The notes under the pieces: generated by a model
Database searches by the model: none
Seen by the model: only the letters and a program-made list of their open reading frames with translations
Told to the model about the DNA's origin: nothing
Assembly (NCBI RefSeq): GCF_023631325.1
Contig: NZ_JALQDG010000003.1
Location: 124,001 to 188,000, forward strand
DNA from: Caballeronia sp. INDeC2
Lineage (GTDB): Bacteria > Pseudomonadota > Gammaproteobacteria > Burkholderiales > Burkholderiaceae
Length of the DNA stretch: 64,000 nt
Direction: 5' to 3'
Made by a program: the position numbers and the translations under genes
In this document: piece by piece, positions 40,144 to 48,682 of the stretch
Numbering within the stretch: position 1 is the first letter of the stretch
Layout: each line of letters starts with the position of its first letter

Positions 40144-41358
40144 ATGTCCGCACCTTCGCCGTCACATCCCGATTTCCGCGCGCGCGCGTTTCTGCTCGAT
40201 CACGCGTTGCGCACGATGACCTTCTATCACCCGCACTGCATGGACCCGGCGGGCGGCTTCTTCCACTACTACAAGAACGACGGCACGATCTACGACCGCG
40301 CCTCGCGACATCTCGTGTCGAGCACGCGCTTCGTCTTCAACTACGCGATGGCGTACAAGCACTTCGGTCTCGATGAATATCGAGGCGGCGTCGCGCATGG
40401 CATCGAATACTTGCGCGAGTTCCATCGCAATCCGCAGACGGGCGGCTATGCGTGGACGCTCAACGGACGCGACGTCACCGATGCGACCAACCATTGCTAC
40501 GGCCTCGCGTTCGTCGTGCTCGCGTATGCGAAGGCGGTCGAAGCGGGATTCGACGAGGCGCGCGCGTGGCTCGACGAAACCTGGAATCTGATGGAGACGC
40601 GCTTCTGGGATGCAGAGCACGGTCTCTACAAGGACGAAGCGACCGCCGACTGGCAGGTGTCGGACTATCGCGGCCAGAACGCGAACATGCACGCCTGCGA
40701 GGCGCTGCTCGCCGCGTTCGAAGCGACGGGCGAAGCGCGCTATCTCGACCGCGCGGCCTTGCTCGCCGATAACATGGTGAACCGTCAGGCCGCGCTCGCG
40801 GGCGGCCTCGTCTGGGAACACTACAAGCCGGACTGGTCGATCGACTGGGATTACAACAAGGGCGACCGCAGCAACATCTTCAGGCCGTGGGGCTTTCAGC
40901 CGGGGCATCAGACCGAATGGGCGAAGCTGCTGCTGATCCTCGACCGTCATCGCCCTGAAACGTGGCACGTCACGCGTGCGCGCGAGTTGTTCGACCGCGC
41001 GCTGGAACTCTCGTGGGACCACGAGCACGGCGGGATGGTGTACGGCTTCGATCCCGACGGCAAGTTCTACGACGAGGACAAATATTTCTGGGTTCAGGCG
41101 GAATCGCTCGCGGCTGCCGCGCTGCTCGCGGACCACGCACAACGCGACGGCGACGCCGCGCTCGCCGCGCGTTACTGGAGCGATTACGACCGCCTGTGGA
41201 CTTATAGCTGGGAGCATTTCGTCGATCACAAGTGGGGCGCGTGGTATCGCATCCTCACGCGCGACAACCGCCAGTACAGCGACGAAAAGAGCCCGGCCGG
41301 AAAGGTCGACTATCACACGATGGGCGCATGCTACGAAGTCCTGAACGTCGTGCGCTGA
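40144..41358 (+). CDS. AGE-family sugar epimerase/isomerase (mannose isomerase/YihS-like)
   Basis: A 404-residue (alpha/alpha)6-barrel enzyme of the N-acylglucosamine 2-epimerase superfamily. Conserved features: STRFVFNYAMAY, DATNHCYGLAFVVLAYAKA, NANMHACEALLAAFEATG, GFQPGHQTEWAKLLL and KYFWVQAESLAAAALL, which carry the catalytic-barrel histidines and arginines. The subfamily resembles aldose-ketose isomerases (mannose to fructose) rather than GlcNAc epimerase. Placement after xylB suggests sugar entry to the pentose phosphate or fructose pool; substrate not proven. Confidence 0.85.
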   Translation: MSAPSPSHPDFRARAFLLDHALRTMTFYHPHCMDPAGGFFHYYKNDGTIYDRASRHLVSSTRFVFNYAMAYKHFGLDEYRGGVAHGIEYLREFHRNPQTGGYAWTLNGRDVTDATNHCYGLAFVVLAYAKAVEAGFDEARAWLDETWNLMETRFWDAEHGLYKDEATADWQVSDYRGQNANMHACEALLAAFEATGEARYLDRAALLADNMVNRQAALAGGLVWEHYKPDWSIDWDYNKGDRSNIFRPWGFQPGHQTEWAKLLLILDRHRPETWHVTRARELFDRALELSWDHEHGGMVYGFDPDGKFYDEDKYFWVQAESLAAAALLADHAQRDGDAALAARYWSDYDRLWTYSWEHFVDHKWGAWYRILTRDNRQYSDEKSPAGKVDYHTMGACYEVLNVVR

Positions 41359-41396
41359 ACGAGAATCCGCATCATTGAGACCCAAGGAGCCGAACG

Positions 41397-42503
41397 ATGA
41401 AAACGAAAGCAGCAATCGCATGGGAAGCCGGCAAGCCGTTGACGATCGAGGAAGTCGATCTCGAAGGCCCGCGCGCGGGTGAAGTCCTGATCGAAGTCAA
41501 GGCGACGGGCATCTGTCACACCGATTACTACACGCTCTCGGGCGCGGATCCGGAAGGCATCTTTCCGGCGATTCTCGGCCATGAAGGCGCGGGCGTGATC
41601 GTCGATGTCGGGCCGGGCGTCGGCACGTTGAGAAAGGGCGATCACGTCATTCCGCTGTATACGCCGGAATGCCGCCAGTGCAAGTTCTGCCTGTCGCGCA
41701 AGACGAATCTCTGTCAGGCGATTCGCGCGACGCAAGGCAAAGGTCTGATGCCCGATGCGACTTCGCGTTTCTCGCTCGATGGCAAGCCGTTGTTCCATTA
41801 CATGGGCACGTCGACGTTTTCGAATTACATCGTCGTGCCTGAGATCGCGGTCGCGAAAGTGCGTGAAGACGCGCCGTTCGACAAGATCTGCTACATCGGC
41901 TGCGGTGTGACGACAGGCGTCGGTGCGGTCGTGTATTCGGCGAAAGTCGAGGCGGGCGCGAATGTCGTCGTGTTCGGTCTCGGCGGCATCGGGCTGAACG
42001 TGATTCAGGGCGCGAAGATGGTGGGCGCGGACAAGATCATCGGCGTCGATATCAATCCGGGCCGCGTCGAACTCGCGAAGAAGTTCGGCATGACCCACTT
42101 CATCAACCCGAAGGAAGTCGAGAACGTCGTCGACCATATCGTGCAGCTCACCGATGGCGGCGCGGATTATTCCTTCGAGTGCGTCGGCAATGTGAAGCTC
42201 ATGCGTCAGGCGCTCGAATGCACGCACAAGGGCTGGGGGCAGTCGTTCATCATCGGCGTGGCGGCGGCGGGCGAGGAGATCAGCACGCGCCCGTTCCAGC
42301 TCGTCACTGGCCGCGAATGGAAAGGCTCGGCGTTCGGCGGCGCGCGCGGGCGCACGGACGTGCCGAAGATCGTCGACTGGTATATGGAAGGCAAGATCAA
42401 TATCGACGATCTGATCACGCATCATCTCAAGCTGGAGCAGATCAACGACGGCTTCGACCTGATGAAGAAAGGCGAGTCGATTCGTTCCGTCGTTATCTAT
42501 TGA
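41397..42503 (+). CDS. frmA: S-(hydroxymethyl)glutathione dehydrogenase / class III alcohol dehydrogenase
   Basis: A 368-residue zinc-dependent MDR enzyme oxidising S-hydroxymethylglutathione with NAD in formaldehyde detoxification. Catalytic zinc residues are in TGICHTD and GHEGAGVI; the structural zinc cysteines in [15 protein letters not shown]; the class III marker TQGKGLMPD; the Rossmann GLGGIGLNV. The S-formylglutathione hydrolase follows after 14 bp, completing the pathway. Confidence 0.96.
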   Translation: MKTKAAIAWEAGKPLTIEEVDLEGPRAGEVLIEVKATGICHTDYYTLSGADPEGIFPAILGHEGAGVIVDVGPGVGTLRKGDHVIPLYTPECRQCKFCLSRKTNLCQAIRATQGKGLMPDATSRFSLDGKPLFHYMGTSTFSNYIVVPEIAVAKVREDAPFDKICYIGCGVTTGVGAVVYSAKVEAGANVVVFGLGGIGLNVIQGAKMVGADKIIGVDINPGRVELAKKFGMTHFINPKEVENVVDHIVQLTDGGADYSFECVGNVKLMRQALECTHKGWGQSFIIGVAAAGEEISTRPFQLVTGREWKGSAFGGARGRTDVPKIVDWYMEGKINIDDLITHHLKLEQINDGFDLMKKGESIRSVVIY

Positions 42504-42517
42504 GCGAGGAAAACGCC

Positions 42518-43366
42518 ATGCTGGAACTCGTGGAAGAACATCGTTGCTTCGACGGCGTGCAGCGCATCTATCGGCACGAATCGCAGACGATCGGCTTGCC
42601 GATGCGGTTCTCCGTGTTTCTACCTGCGCGGGCGTCGTCCGGCAAGGTGCCTGCGCTGTTTTATCTCGCCGGCCTCACCTGCACCGAAGAGACGTTCCCG
42701 ATCAAGGCGGGCGCGCAGCGTTACGCGGCGGAACACGGCATTGCGCTGATCGCGCCGGATACGAGTCCGCGCGGCGCGGATATTCCCGGCGAGACGGACG
42801 CATGGGATTTCGGCGTCGGCGCGGGTTTTTATGTCGATGCGACGCGCGAGCCCTGGGCGGTGCGTTATCGCATGTATTCGTATGTGACGCAGGAATTACG
42901 TGAAACGGTGGTTTCGGCGTTGCCGGTGCGGGAGGATCGTATCGGCATCTTCGGGCATTCTATGGGCGGTCATGGGGCGCTCGTGCTTGCGTTGCGCAAT
43001 CCTGAGTTGTACAGGTCGGTGTCGGCGTTCGCGCCGATCGCGGTGCCGTCGCAATGTCCCTGGGGCGTGAAGGCGTTTTCGGGCTATCTCGGGGATGATC
43101 GCGACACGTGGAAGCAGTACGATGCGAGCGAACTCATCAAGGGGGATGCCGCCAGGCGGTTCGAAGGCGGCATTCTCGTCGATCAAGGGTTGGCGGATCA
43201 GTTTCTTGCCGAGCAGTTGCATCCCGATGTGTTTGAGCGCAACGCGCGGGAGGCGGGGCATGAGGTGACTGTGCGTCGGCATGAAGGGTATGACCATGGC
43301 TATTTCTTCATTTCGACGTTCGTCGGGGAGCATGTGGCGCATCATGCGCGGGTTTTGTGCCTTTGA
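42518..43366 (+). CDS. fghA: S-formylglutathione hydrolase
   Basis: A 282-residue serine esterase hydrolysing S-formylglutathione to formate and glutathione. Signatures: FYLAGLTCTEETFPIKAGAQ, PDTSPRGADIPGE, the nucleophile elbow FGHSMGGHGALV and the terminal histidine in YDHGYFFISTF. The ATG at 42518 has an AGCGAGGA site; the upstream open frame lies inside frmA. It is followed by a dispersed-repeat hairpin. Confidence 0.96.
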   Translation: MLELVEEHRCFDGVQRIYRHESQTIGLPMRFSVFLPARASSGKVPALFYLAGLTCTEETFPIKAGAQRYAAEHGIALIAPDTSPRGADIPGETDAWDFGVGAGFYVDATREPWAVRYRMYSYVTQELRETVVSALPVREDRIGIFGHSMGGHGALVLALRNPELYRSVSAFAPIAVPSQCPWGVKAFSGYLGDDRDTWKQYDASELIKGDAARRFEGGILVDQGLADQFLAEQLHPDVFERNAREAGHEVTVRRHEGYDHGYFFISTFVGEHVAHHARVLCL

Positions 43367-43370
43367 CTGT

Positions 43371-43460
43371 TTTGCTGGATCCAGGTTTGTTTTTGATTTA
43401 TTAGCACTGCCCCGCACAGGGGCAGTGCTAATAAACGGACACGAAAACGGGATCCGGCGA
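43371..43460. repeat. Dispersed repeat copy A with long hairpin (also a likely terminator)
   Basis: A perfect 16-bp stem (43398-43413 with 43419-43434, core AGCACTGCCCC) has a 5-nt loop. It is flanked by GGATCC-centred inverted ends: GCTGGATCCAGG at the left and CGGGATCCGGCGA at 43448-43460. The left part, from TGGATCC through ACTGCCCC, closely matches 63635-63676 in this window, and the right 13-mer is the exact inverse of 63631-63643. It sits between the convergent fghA and znuB genes. Confidence 0.75.
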
Positions 43461-43479
43461 CCTCAGAACCACGAACCCT

Positions 43480-44268
43480 TCAATGCCCGCGCCGCCCAAG
43501 CAAACTAACGCCATAGACGATTGCGGCGAGCATGGTAATCCAGAAGCTCGTCGGCCAATCGGTATAGAACGCGAGAGCAAGCCCAACCCACGCTTGCCCG
43601 AGCGCAAACAAGGCCGCTAAAACCAATCCCGACGATAACCGCGTCGTCACATTCTGCGCCGCGGCCGCAGGCCCGACCATCAACGCAAACACCAAAAGCA
43701 CCCCAACGATCTGCGTACACGCAGCAACCGCGAGCGCAGTGATCGCGAGAAACAGCACAGAAACGAGCCGCAACGACACACCTTTGGCTTCCGCAAGCTC
43801 CGGCTGCAACGACGCGAACAGCAAAGGCCGCATGATGAAGCCGAGGGCCCCTAAACTCACGACGGCAAGCCCCGCCAGCACGACGAGCGTCTCATGACTC
43901 ACACCGAGCACGTTACCGAAGAGCAGCGCCGTAGCCTGCGTCGCATACGCGGTGAAGAAATGCAGAAACAACAAGCCGAAGCCGAGCGATAGCGAAAGGA
44001 TCACGCCGATCGCCACATCGCGGCCCGACAGGCGTTCGCCGAGCGCGCCCATCCCGACTCCGGCCGCGAGCGTGAAGCCCACCATTCCCCATAGCGGCGA
44101 CATGCCGAGCAGCACCGCACCCGTCGCGCCGGTGAAGCCGACGTGCGACAGCGCGTGACCCGCGAAAGTCTGCCCGCGCAGCACGAGAAAATACCCGACG
44201 ATCCCCGATAGCACCGCGACGATCCCCGACGCCGCGAACGCATTCACCATGAAGTCATATTCGAACAT
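43480..44268 (-). CDS. znuB: Zinc ABC transporter permease
   Basis: A 262-residue inner-membrane permease of the ABC-3 family with seven to eight helices. Typical segments: LVLRGQTFAGHALSHVGFTGA at the N-terminus and CTQIVGVLLVFALMVGPAAAAQ near residue 185. It is the last gene of zur-znuA-znuC-znuB, separated from znuC by 8 bp. Confidence 0.93.
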   Translation of the reverse strand: MFEYDFMVNAFAASGIVAVLSGIVGYFLVLRGQTFAGHALSHVGFTGATGAVLLGMSPLWGMVGFTLAAGVGMGALGERLSGRDVAIGVILSLSLGFGLLFLHFFTAYATQATALLFGNVLGVSHETLVVLAGLAVVSLGALGFIMRPLLFASLQPELAEAKGVSLRLVSVLFLAITALAVAACTQIVGVLLVFALMVGPAAAAQNVTTRLSSGLVLAALFALGQAWVGLALAFYTDWPTSFWITMLAAIVYGVSLLGRRGH

Positions 44269-44276
44269 TGTGCTTT

Positions 44277-45164
44277 CTATTTGGCGTGGCTATGGCTATG
44301 GCTGTGACCGTGCGCATGGTCATGCTCGTGTTCATGCTCATGCTCCTCGCCTTCTTCGTGCGCGTGATCGAGCTTGTCGATCTCGACATCGCCAGACATC
44401 ACGAAGATGCGGCCGTTCACGCGCATCACGTCGATAGGCGATCCGTACAGCCGCGACAGCACCGGCCTGGAGATGACTTCATCGACAGTGCCGAGCGCGG
44501 CGCGCCCGCTGCCGAGATAGAGCACGCGGTCGAGCGAATTCAACAGCGGATTGAGTTCGTGCGCTGAAAACAGCACGGTGATGTTCAGTTCGCGCTGCAC
44601 CCGCCGCACGAGTTCGACGACGCCCGTCTGATGACGCGGATCGAGACTGATGAGCGGTTCGTCGAGCAAGAGGAGGCGAGGATTGCCGAGCAGACATTGC
44701 GCGAGCAACAGACGCTGGCGCTCGCCGCCCGACAGTTCCGACAACGGACGCGAAGCCAGCTGATGCGCGCCGACGAGTTCGAGCACGCGCTCGACATCGG
44801 CGCGGATGCGCGCGTTGCGATGCGGCAGGCCCCAATGATGCCCGTCGGCGGCCATCGCGACGAAATCGCGGCCCAGCACGCGCCGGTTGGCGAGTCCGGT
44901 GCGAATCTGCGGCATATAACCGATCGACGCATTGCCGCGCACGACCGCTTCGCCGTTCACGCGGATCGTCCCGCTTTTGAGCGGCACGAGGCCGAGCAGC
45001 GCGCGCATCAGCGTGGTCTTGCCCGCGCCGTTCGGACCGAGCACGCCGATGAACTCGCCGTTGCGCACCGTGAAGCTCGTGTCGTTGAGTATCTCGCGCC
45101 CGCCGAGCGCGAGCGTCACGCGATCGACTTCGAGCGCCGCTTGCGTCGTTGCGGCAGCAGTCAT
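44277..45164 (-). CDS. znuC: Zinc ABC transporter ATP-binding protein with His-rich tail
   Basis: A 295-residue ABC ATPase. Walker A GPNGAGKTT, signature LSGGERQR, Walker B LLLLDEPL and the H-loop FSAHELN are intact. The last 30 residues are an Asp/Glu/His run with 12 histidines (EHEHEHEHDHAHGHSHSHSH), a probable zinc-binding tail. Such His-rich stretches are usual in ZnuA, but this ZnuA lacks one. I chose the ATG at 45164: it overlaps the znuA stop as ATGA and has AGGA at proper distance; the in-frame ATG at 45173 has none. Confidence 0.93.
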   Translation of the reverse strand: MTAAATTQAALEVDRVTLALGGREILNDTSFTVRNGEFIGVLGPNGAGKTTLMRALLGLVPLKSGTIRVNGEAVVRGNASIGYMPQIRTGLANRRVLGRDFVAMAADGHHWGLPHRNARIRADVERVLELVGAHQLASRPLSELSGGERQRLLLAQCLLGNPRLLLLDEPLISLDPRHQTGVVELVRRVQRELNITVLFSAHELNPLLNSLDRVLYLGSGRAALGTVDEVISRPVLSRLYGSPIDVMRVNGRIFVMSGDVEIDKLDHAHEEGEEHEHEHEHDHAHGHSHSHSHAK

Positions 45165-46042
45165 CGTTGCCATCCTTGCAGCGCGCCCGACAGCGTGTCG
45201 AGTTGCGACTGCATCCATTGCTGATACGTCTGTTTCGCGGGCAGCGTCTCCGTCACGCTGATGCTCGGCACATGCCCGTCCTTCGCGATGTTGAGCAGGC
45301 GCTTCGTCAGCGCGCCCGTCGCCTGGCTGTTGTAGATGAGCACGTGCACGCGACGCTCGCGTAAATCTTTTTCGAACGCGGCGATATCGGCGGGGCTCGG
45401 CTCGGTCTCGTTCATCGATGCCATCTGGAAGCGCAGGTTGCGCATCTCGAAGCCGATGGCATCGGCCATGTAGCCGAACACCGGCTCGGTCGCCGTGACG
45501 GGCACGCCCTTGTAGCGCGACTTCAGTTGCGCGACGGTCGCGTCGATCGGCTTCATCGAATCGAGGAAGGCAGCGAGGCGCGCGTCGTAATCGCTCTTGT
45601 GCGACGGGTCGGCGCTCGAGAGATACGCACTCACCGCCTTTGCGACGACGGGCATCGTCGCCGGGTCGTACCAGAGATGCGGATTGTCGCCCGCCTTCTT
45701 GCCGACGAGCTTCGCCACGACGATCACGGTGCGCTTGTCGTTGTTCTTCGATGCGGCGAGCAGCTTGTCCATCCACGGATCGTAATCCGCGCCGTTATAG
45801 ACGACGAGCGCCGCGTGCTGCAACGCGCGCGCGGTTTTCGGGCTCGCTTCGAAGAGATGCGGGTCTTCGTCCGGATTGCTGAGGATGCTCGTCACCTGCA
45901 CGTGATCGCCGCCGAGCTGGCGGATGACGTCGCCGTAGAAGTTTTCCGCCGCGACGACCGGCACGCGCGCGGTCTGTGCCGATGCCGTGTTGCACAAGCC
46001 GAGCGCGATGGCGAAGCAGGTCAGGACGTGCGCGAATTTCAT
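45161..46042 (-). CDS. znuA: Zinc ABC transporter substrate-binding protein
   Basis: A 293-residue periplasmic binding protein of the cluster A-I (ZnuA/MntA) type. A signal peptide ends NTASAQ near residue 22. Metal ligand positions are visible in DEDPHLFEAS, GDNPHLWYDP and the Glu/Asp regions downstream (TATEPVFGYM). The usual His-rich loop is absent. AAAGGAAA precedes the ATG at 46042. Confidence 0.93.
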   Translation of the reverse strand: MKFAHVLTCFAIALGLCNTASAQTARVPVVAAENFYGDVIRQLGGDHVQVTSILSNPDEDPHLFEASPKTARALQHAALVVYNGADYDPWMDKLLAASKNNDKRTVIVVAKLVGKKAGDNPHLWYDPATMPVVAKAVSAYLSSADPSHKSDYDARLAAFLDSMKPIDATVAQLKSRYKGVPVTATEPVFGYMADAIGFEMRNLRFQMASMNETEPSPADIAAFEKDLRERRVHVLIYNSQATGALTKRLLNIAKDGHVPSISVTETLPAKQTYQQWMQSQLDTLSGALQGWQR

Positions 46043-46083
46043 CGGTTTCCTTTGTGGATGAGTTGTTCTCGACGTGAAGCGAT

Positions 46084-46542
46084 TCAGACGCCGCGATGTT
46101 TTCGCTGGCAATCGGCGCATAAGCCGCTCAGCTCGACGACCTGGTGATGCACCTTAAAGCCGTGCGCCGGCGGACTCGCGGACAGCGACGAAGCGAGCTC
46201 GCGGCCCTGGATTTCGAGCGTTTCGCCGCAATCGTCGCAGATGAGGAACTGGCTCTCGTGCGGCTTGCCGGCGTCGCAACACGCGATGAACGCGTTCTTC
46301 GATTCGATGCGATGCACGAAGCCGTTCTCGACGAGAAAATCCAGCGCGCGATACACGGTGGTCGGCGGCACGCGCGCGCCGCGCTGCGGCTCCATCGCGT
46401 CGATGAGGTCGTAGGCGCCGATCGGCTTGTGCGCCTTTAGCACGAGTTCGTAGACCTGGCGGCGCAGCGGTGTGAGCGCGACGCCGCGCTCGACGGCGAG
46501 CGCTTCGGCGCGGGCAAGCATGGTTTCGACTGATGCGGTCAT
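46084..46542 (-). CDS. zur: Zinc uptake regulator (Fur family)
   Basis: A 152-residue Fur-family repressor. The winged helix includes ALTPLRRQVYELVL and the PPTTVYRALDFLVENG recognition region. The metal-binding core has HESQFLICDDCGETLE and the C-terminal CADCQRKH, giving the two CxxC zinc pairs. It is the first gene of the znu operon, and a Zur-box-like palindrome lies upstream, consistent with autoregulation. Confidence 0.93.
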   Translation of the reverse strand: MTASVETMLARAEALAVERGVALTPLRRQVYELVLKAHKPIGAYDLIDAMEPQRGARVPPTTVYRALDFLVENGFVHRIESKNAFIACCDAGKPHESQFLICDDCGETLEIQGRELASSLSASPPAHGFKVHHQVVELSGLCADCQRKHRGV

Positions 46543-46774
46543 GGTTGTGTCGGGCGCCGGAGCGCGGCGTGTCTGAGGGCAGGTGTGCCCGAGATACGCA
46601 CGATGGCGAAATTGGCAGAATTGGGACCGATACAATATATCATATCAAGCATCCTGCCGCTCGTCGAGTTCGACCCCCGATCGAAATTAGAGGTAAGGTC
46701 GATAGCTTTAGCGTTAGCTGATATTGTTTTCGCCAGTCACCGAACTATGGTGAAGAGTGACCGCGAGATTTGGT
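46543..46774. promoter_or_regulatory. zur upstream region and left edge of the accessory segment
   Basis: About 230 bp with no supported gene. It holds the Zur-box-like palindrome (46629-46646) and an abrupt fall in GC content from roughly 46610 onward. A TTGTTT/TATGGT pair near 46724-46750 could be a plus-strand promoter leading into the structured segment at 46775-46862; this is a weak call. Confidence 0.35.
46629..46646. promoter_or_regulatory. Zur-box-like palindrome
   Basis: The imperfect 18-bp palindrome GATATGATATATTGTATC (read on the minus strand) matches the general form of Zur operators, an AT-rich core with GATAT/ATATC-like arms. It lies 87 bp upstream of zur. Two positions break the symmetry. 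Confidence 0.45.
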
Positions 46775-46879
46775 AGAGTTTCGGTGAGCCGCGCGAGGGA
46801 CGTACACCGCCAAGCCGCGACGAAAGTGGCGGAAATCGCAGGGTAAAGCGAGACGAAACTCTCTGTAGGAGACGCGGCT
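46775..46879 (+). ncRNA. Candidate structured RNA element (family not recognised)
   Basis: The ends AGAGTTTCG (46775-46783) and CGAAACTCT (46854-46862) form a perfect 9-bp closing stem. Inside are CCGCCA/TGGCGG (46807-46832) and TCGC/GCGA (46836-46851), giving a multibranch fold. The heptamer AGCCGCG occurs twice (46787, 46813 regions) and its complement CGCGGCT overlaps the space between an AGGAG (46867-46871) and an ATG (46880). The ATG opens only a 14-codon frame. This looks like a 5' leader of a lost gene or a standalone RNA; no known riboswitch family could be assigned. Confidence 0.3.
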
Positions 46880-46885
46880 ATGCGC

Positions 46886-47410
46886 TTACCGTCGATCCGC
46901 TTCCAAACTCCGGACCAGGATTAGCGAAAGCCCGAAGCCTGCGCTGTGAAAATCGACAGAGCCGTCAGTGAAATTGAAGTAATAGAAAGTGCCGGGAATG
47001 GCTGCTGTCGAGGTCCAGAAATTTGCGCCTTCGCCGAAGTCGGACAGTGCGATATCGGGAAACGCTCTGGTATCGATCTTGGGACCCTCGCATGTATGCA
47101 TGCGAATTGTGTCCAATTCACGGCCTGTAGGAACACGCCATCCGGGACCTGCCCGTTGCGCCGCCTGCCGTGCTTCGCTCTGACTCAATCCTGTTGGCCG
47201 GCCGGTGCATCGTTGTCCTTGTTTGCTCCATACCCTGCCCACGGCACATCGTTTCCAAATCAGGCCGACTTTTCGGTTGATAGCGAGATCGCCTTGCAGC
47301 GCGAGGTCTTTATCGAAGCCGTGAATGCAAGCAGCCATGCTCGCGGAGCACGGCACAAATGACAAAAGGAATGCCAAGGACAACGACGATCTCAATCTCG
47401 CGGTTTTCAT
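46886..47410 (-). CDS. Exported DUF1566-domain protein
   Basis: A 174-residue secreted protein. A signal peptide ends near SMAACIHG. The rest matches DUF1566 (Lcl C-terminal-like): WRVPTGRELDTI, a Cys-containing middle, then GANFWTSTAAIPGTFYYFNF and the terminal LILVRS. Function is unknown. It is the last gene of the five-gene run starting with the second crotonase and follows the 153-residue gene by 10 bp. GC is lower than the core genome. A role in self-protection against the antibiotic is only inferred from position. Confidence 0.75.
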   Translation of the reverse strand: MKTARLRSSLSLAFLLSFVPCSASMAACIHGFDKDLALQGDLAINRKVGLIWKRCAVGRVWSKQGQRCTGRPTGLSQSEARQAAQRAGPGWRVPTGRELDTIRMHTCEGPKIDTRAFPDIALSDFGEGANFWTSTAAIPGTFYYFNFTDGSVDFHSAGFGLSLILVRSLEADRR

Positions 47411-47420
47411 CGTGCTCGTT

Positions 47421-47882
47421 TCATTTCGAATGTGGGAGCAGCCGGCCGGCGAGCGCGTCACGCATGATCGCGTAGATAAGCGGGTCGTTCGTGACGCGAA
47501 TGCGGCCAGTGTGTATGAGCTTATGTCCGATCAAGGTCTCGCCACGAACGAATTGGCAGTTGTCGAAACAACTCAACGTTCCGCTGCTCGCGCCATCCTG
47601 AAATCGGACGATCGGTTCCCTGTCCTTGTTCGTGCCCACGTACCAGACCAACACCAAGTCTTGCACTTCGACGTCATCCCCTGGCACTTTCGCATACTCG
47701 AACGCATCGCCCTTCCGGCCGACGTAATAATGATCGGATGTCGACGATGTCGACGCGCGCTCGGCAGACGGTCCTTCGATTGCCGGGTTCCCAAGTGCCG
47801 GATGCGCAACGAAAAGCGCTGGAAGCAGCACCAGCCGTAGCGTTAGAACGCGAAGAAGCAGGCTCATGCCATGACACATCAT
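47421..47882 (-). CDS. Small exported protein of unknown function (carbapenem locus)
   Basis: A 153-residue protein with an N-terminal signal segment (LRVLTLRLVLLPALFVAHPALG) and a mature part of about 120 residues with two cysteines in LSCFDNCQF that could form a disulfide. The chosen ATG at 47882 overlaps the preceding stop as ATGA; an internal ATG at 47867 would give 148 residues. I do not recognise a family. Size and export resemble the periplasmic immunity protein CarG of Pectobacterium, but I could not compare sequences. Confidence 0.7.
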   Translation of the reverse strand: MMCHGMSLLLRVLTLRLVLLPALFVAHPALGNPAIEGPSAERASTSSTSDHYYVGRKGDAFEYAKVPGDDVEVQDLVLVWYVGTNKDREPIVRFQDGASSGTLSCFDNCQFVRGETLIGHKLIHTGRIRVTNDPLIYAIMRDALAGRLLPHSK

Positions 47883-48682
47883 ATGCGAGCTTGCTGTTGA
47901 CGTGGATTGCCCGCGAGGCTCCTGGCCTCGAGGTCGATATGCTGAGCCCGGACAAATTCCTCCATGGTTCGCCATTTCACGACCTCGTTCGGTAGTCCGT
48001 AGGCGAGTTCGTTGTCTTTCGGCTCATCATAGGTATCGGGCGTGCTCGAGAAGTGTGTCTTTCGCCATGCCAATGCGACGAGTTGTTTTCCTCCGCCCGG
48101 CTGCACTTTGAATACGCGCATCCATACGGGATGCTCGTCGAGCGCGGACACTTCGGAGTTGCCGTCATCGTGCATGGCGGAGGCTCGCGTCCAGCCGACG
48201 ACGATAATCTTCACCGTCCTCCCGGTTCGATCAAGCTGCTCCTGCCGGCGGACCTGTTTGCCCAGCAGTTCGAAGCGGGACACGGGTACATGCGAGCCGG
48301 CCAGAAAGTATTCCGCGACGACCCAGTCCCCGCCCGAGGAAACGATAGGCACGTCCCGGCGCCGGTCATAAGCGTAAATTTCGGTCAGGTGCGACAGAAG
48401 CGTCTGCGGAACGTGAGAGCCGGGGAAAGAGTAGCGGGCCGGTTTGAAGTCGCCAGTTTCAGAAGCAATCGAGTTGGCGGCGTTCATATCGAGCTTCAAC
48501 TCCTGCGGCTGCAAACTGATTGAGACCAGCCGCCCATTTGTGACACGCGCGACGTAGGACGGATGCGACGATTGAACCGTCTTGGTCGATTGCGTAGTCG
48601 ACGTCGAAGGTGCAGCGCCAGCATGTTTCGATAGGGCGACGAACGCAACGGCGAGCAACAGTGTCCTGAGCCAGAATTTCAT
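47879..48682 (-). CDS. Exported protein of unknown function (carbapenem locus)
   Basis: A 267-residue protein with a signal peptide ending near KHAGAAP, followed by a Ser/Thr-rich linker and a globular domain of about 220 residues with no family I recognise. The ATG at 48682 overlaps the stop of the Sel1 gene (ATGA), and its own stop overlaps the next start. Coupling to the carbapenem-type genes and export make it a candidate for a self-resistance protein comparable in role to CarF. That is inference from context. Confidence 0.7.
   Translation of the reverse strand: MKFWLRTLLLAVAFVALSKHAGAAPSTSTTQSTKTVQSSHPSYVARVTNGRLVSISLQPQELKLDMNAANSIASETGDFKPARYSFPGSHVPQTLLSHLTEIYAYDRRRDVPIVSSGGDWVVAEYFLAGSHVPVSRFELLGKQVRRQEQLDRTGRTVKIIVVGWTRASAMHDDGNSEVSALDEHPVWMRVFKVQPGGGKQLVALAWRKTHFSSTPDTYDEPKDNELAYGLPNEVVKWRTMEEFVRAQHIDLEARSLAGNPRQQQARI

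Noticed and set aside
46775..46862. tRNA, attC site or c-di-GMP (GEMM) riboswitch
   Set aside because: Stem lengths and loops do not fit a tRNA or attC. An AGGGTAAA...GACGAAA stretch vaguely recalls the GEMM core, but the required hairpin between the two parts is missing.
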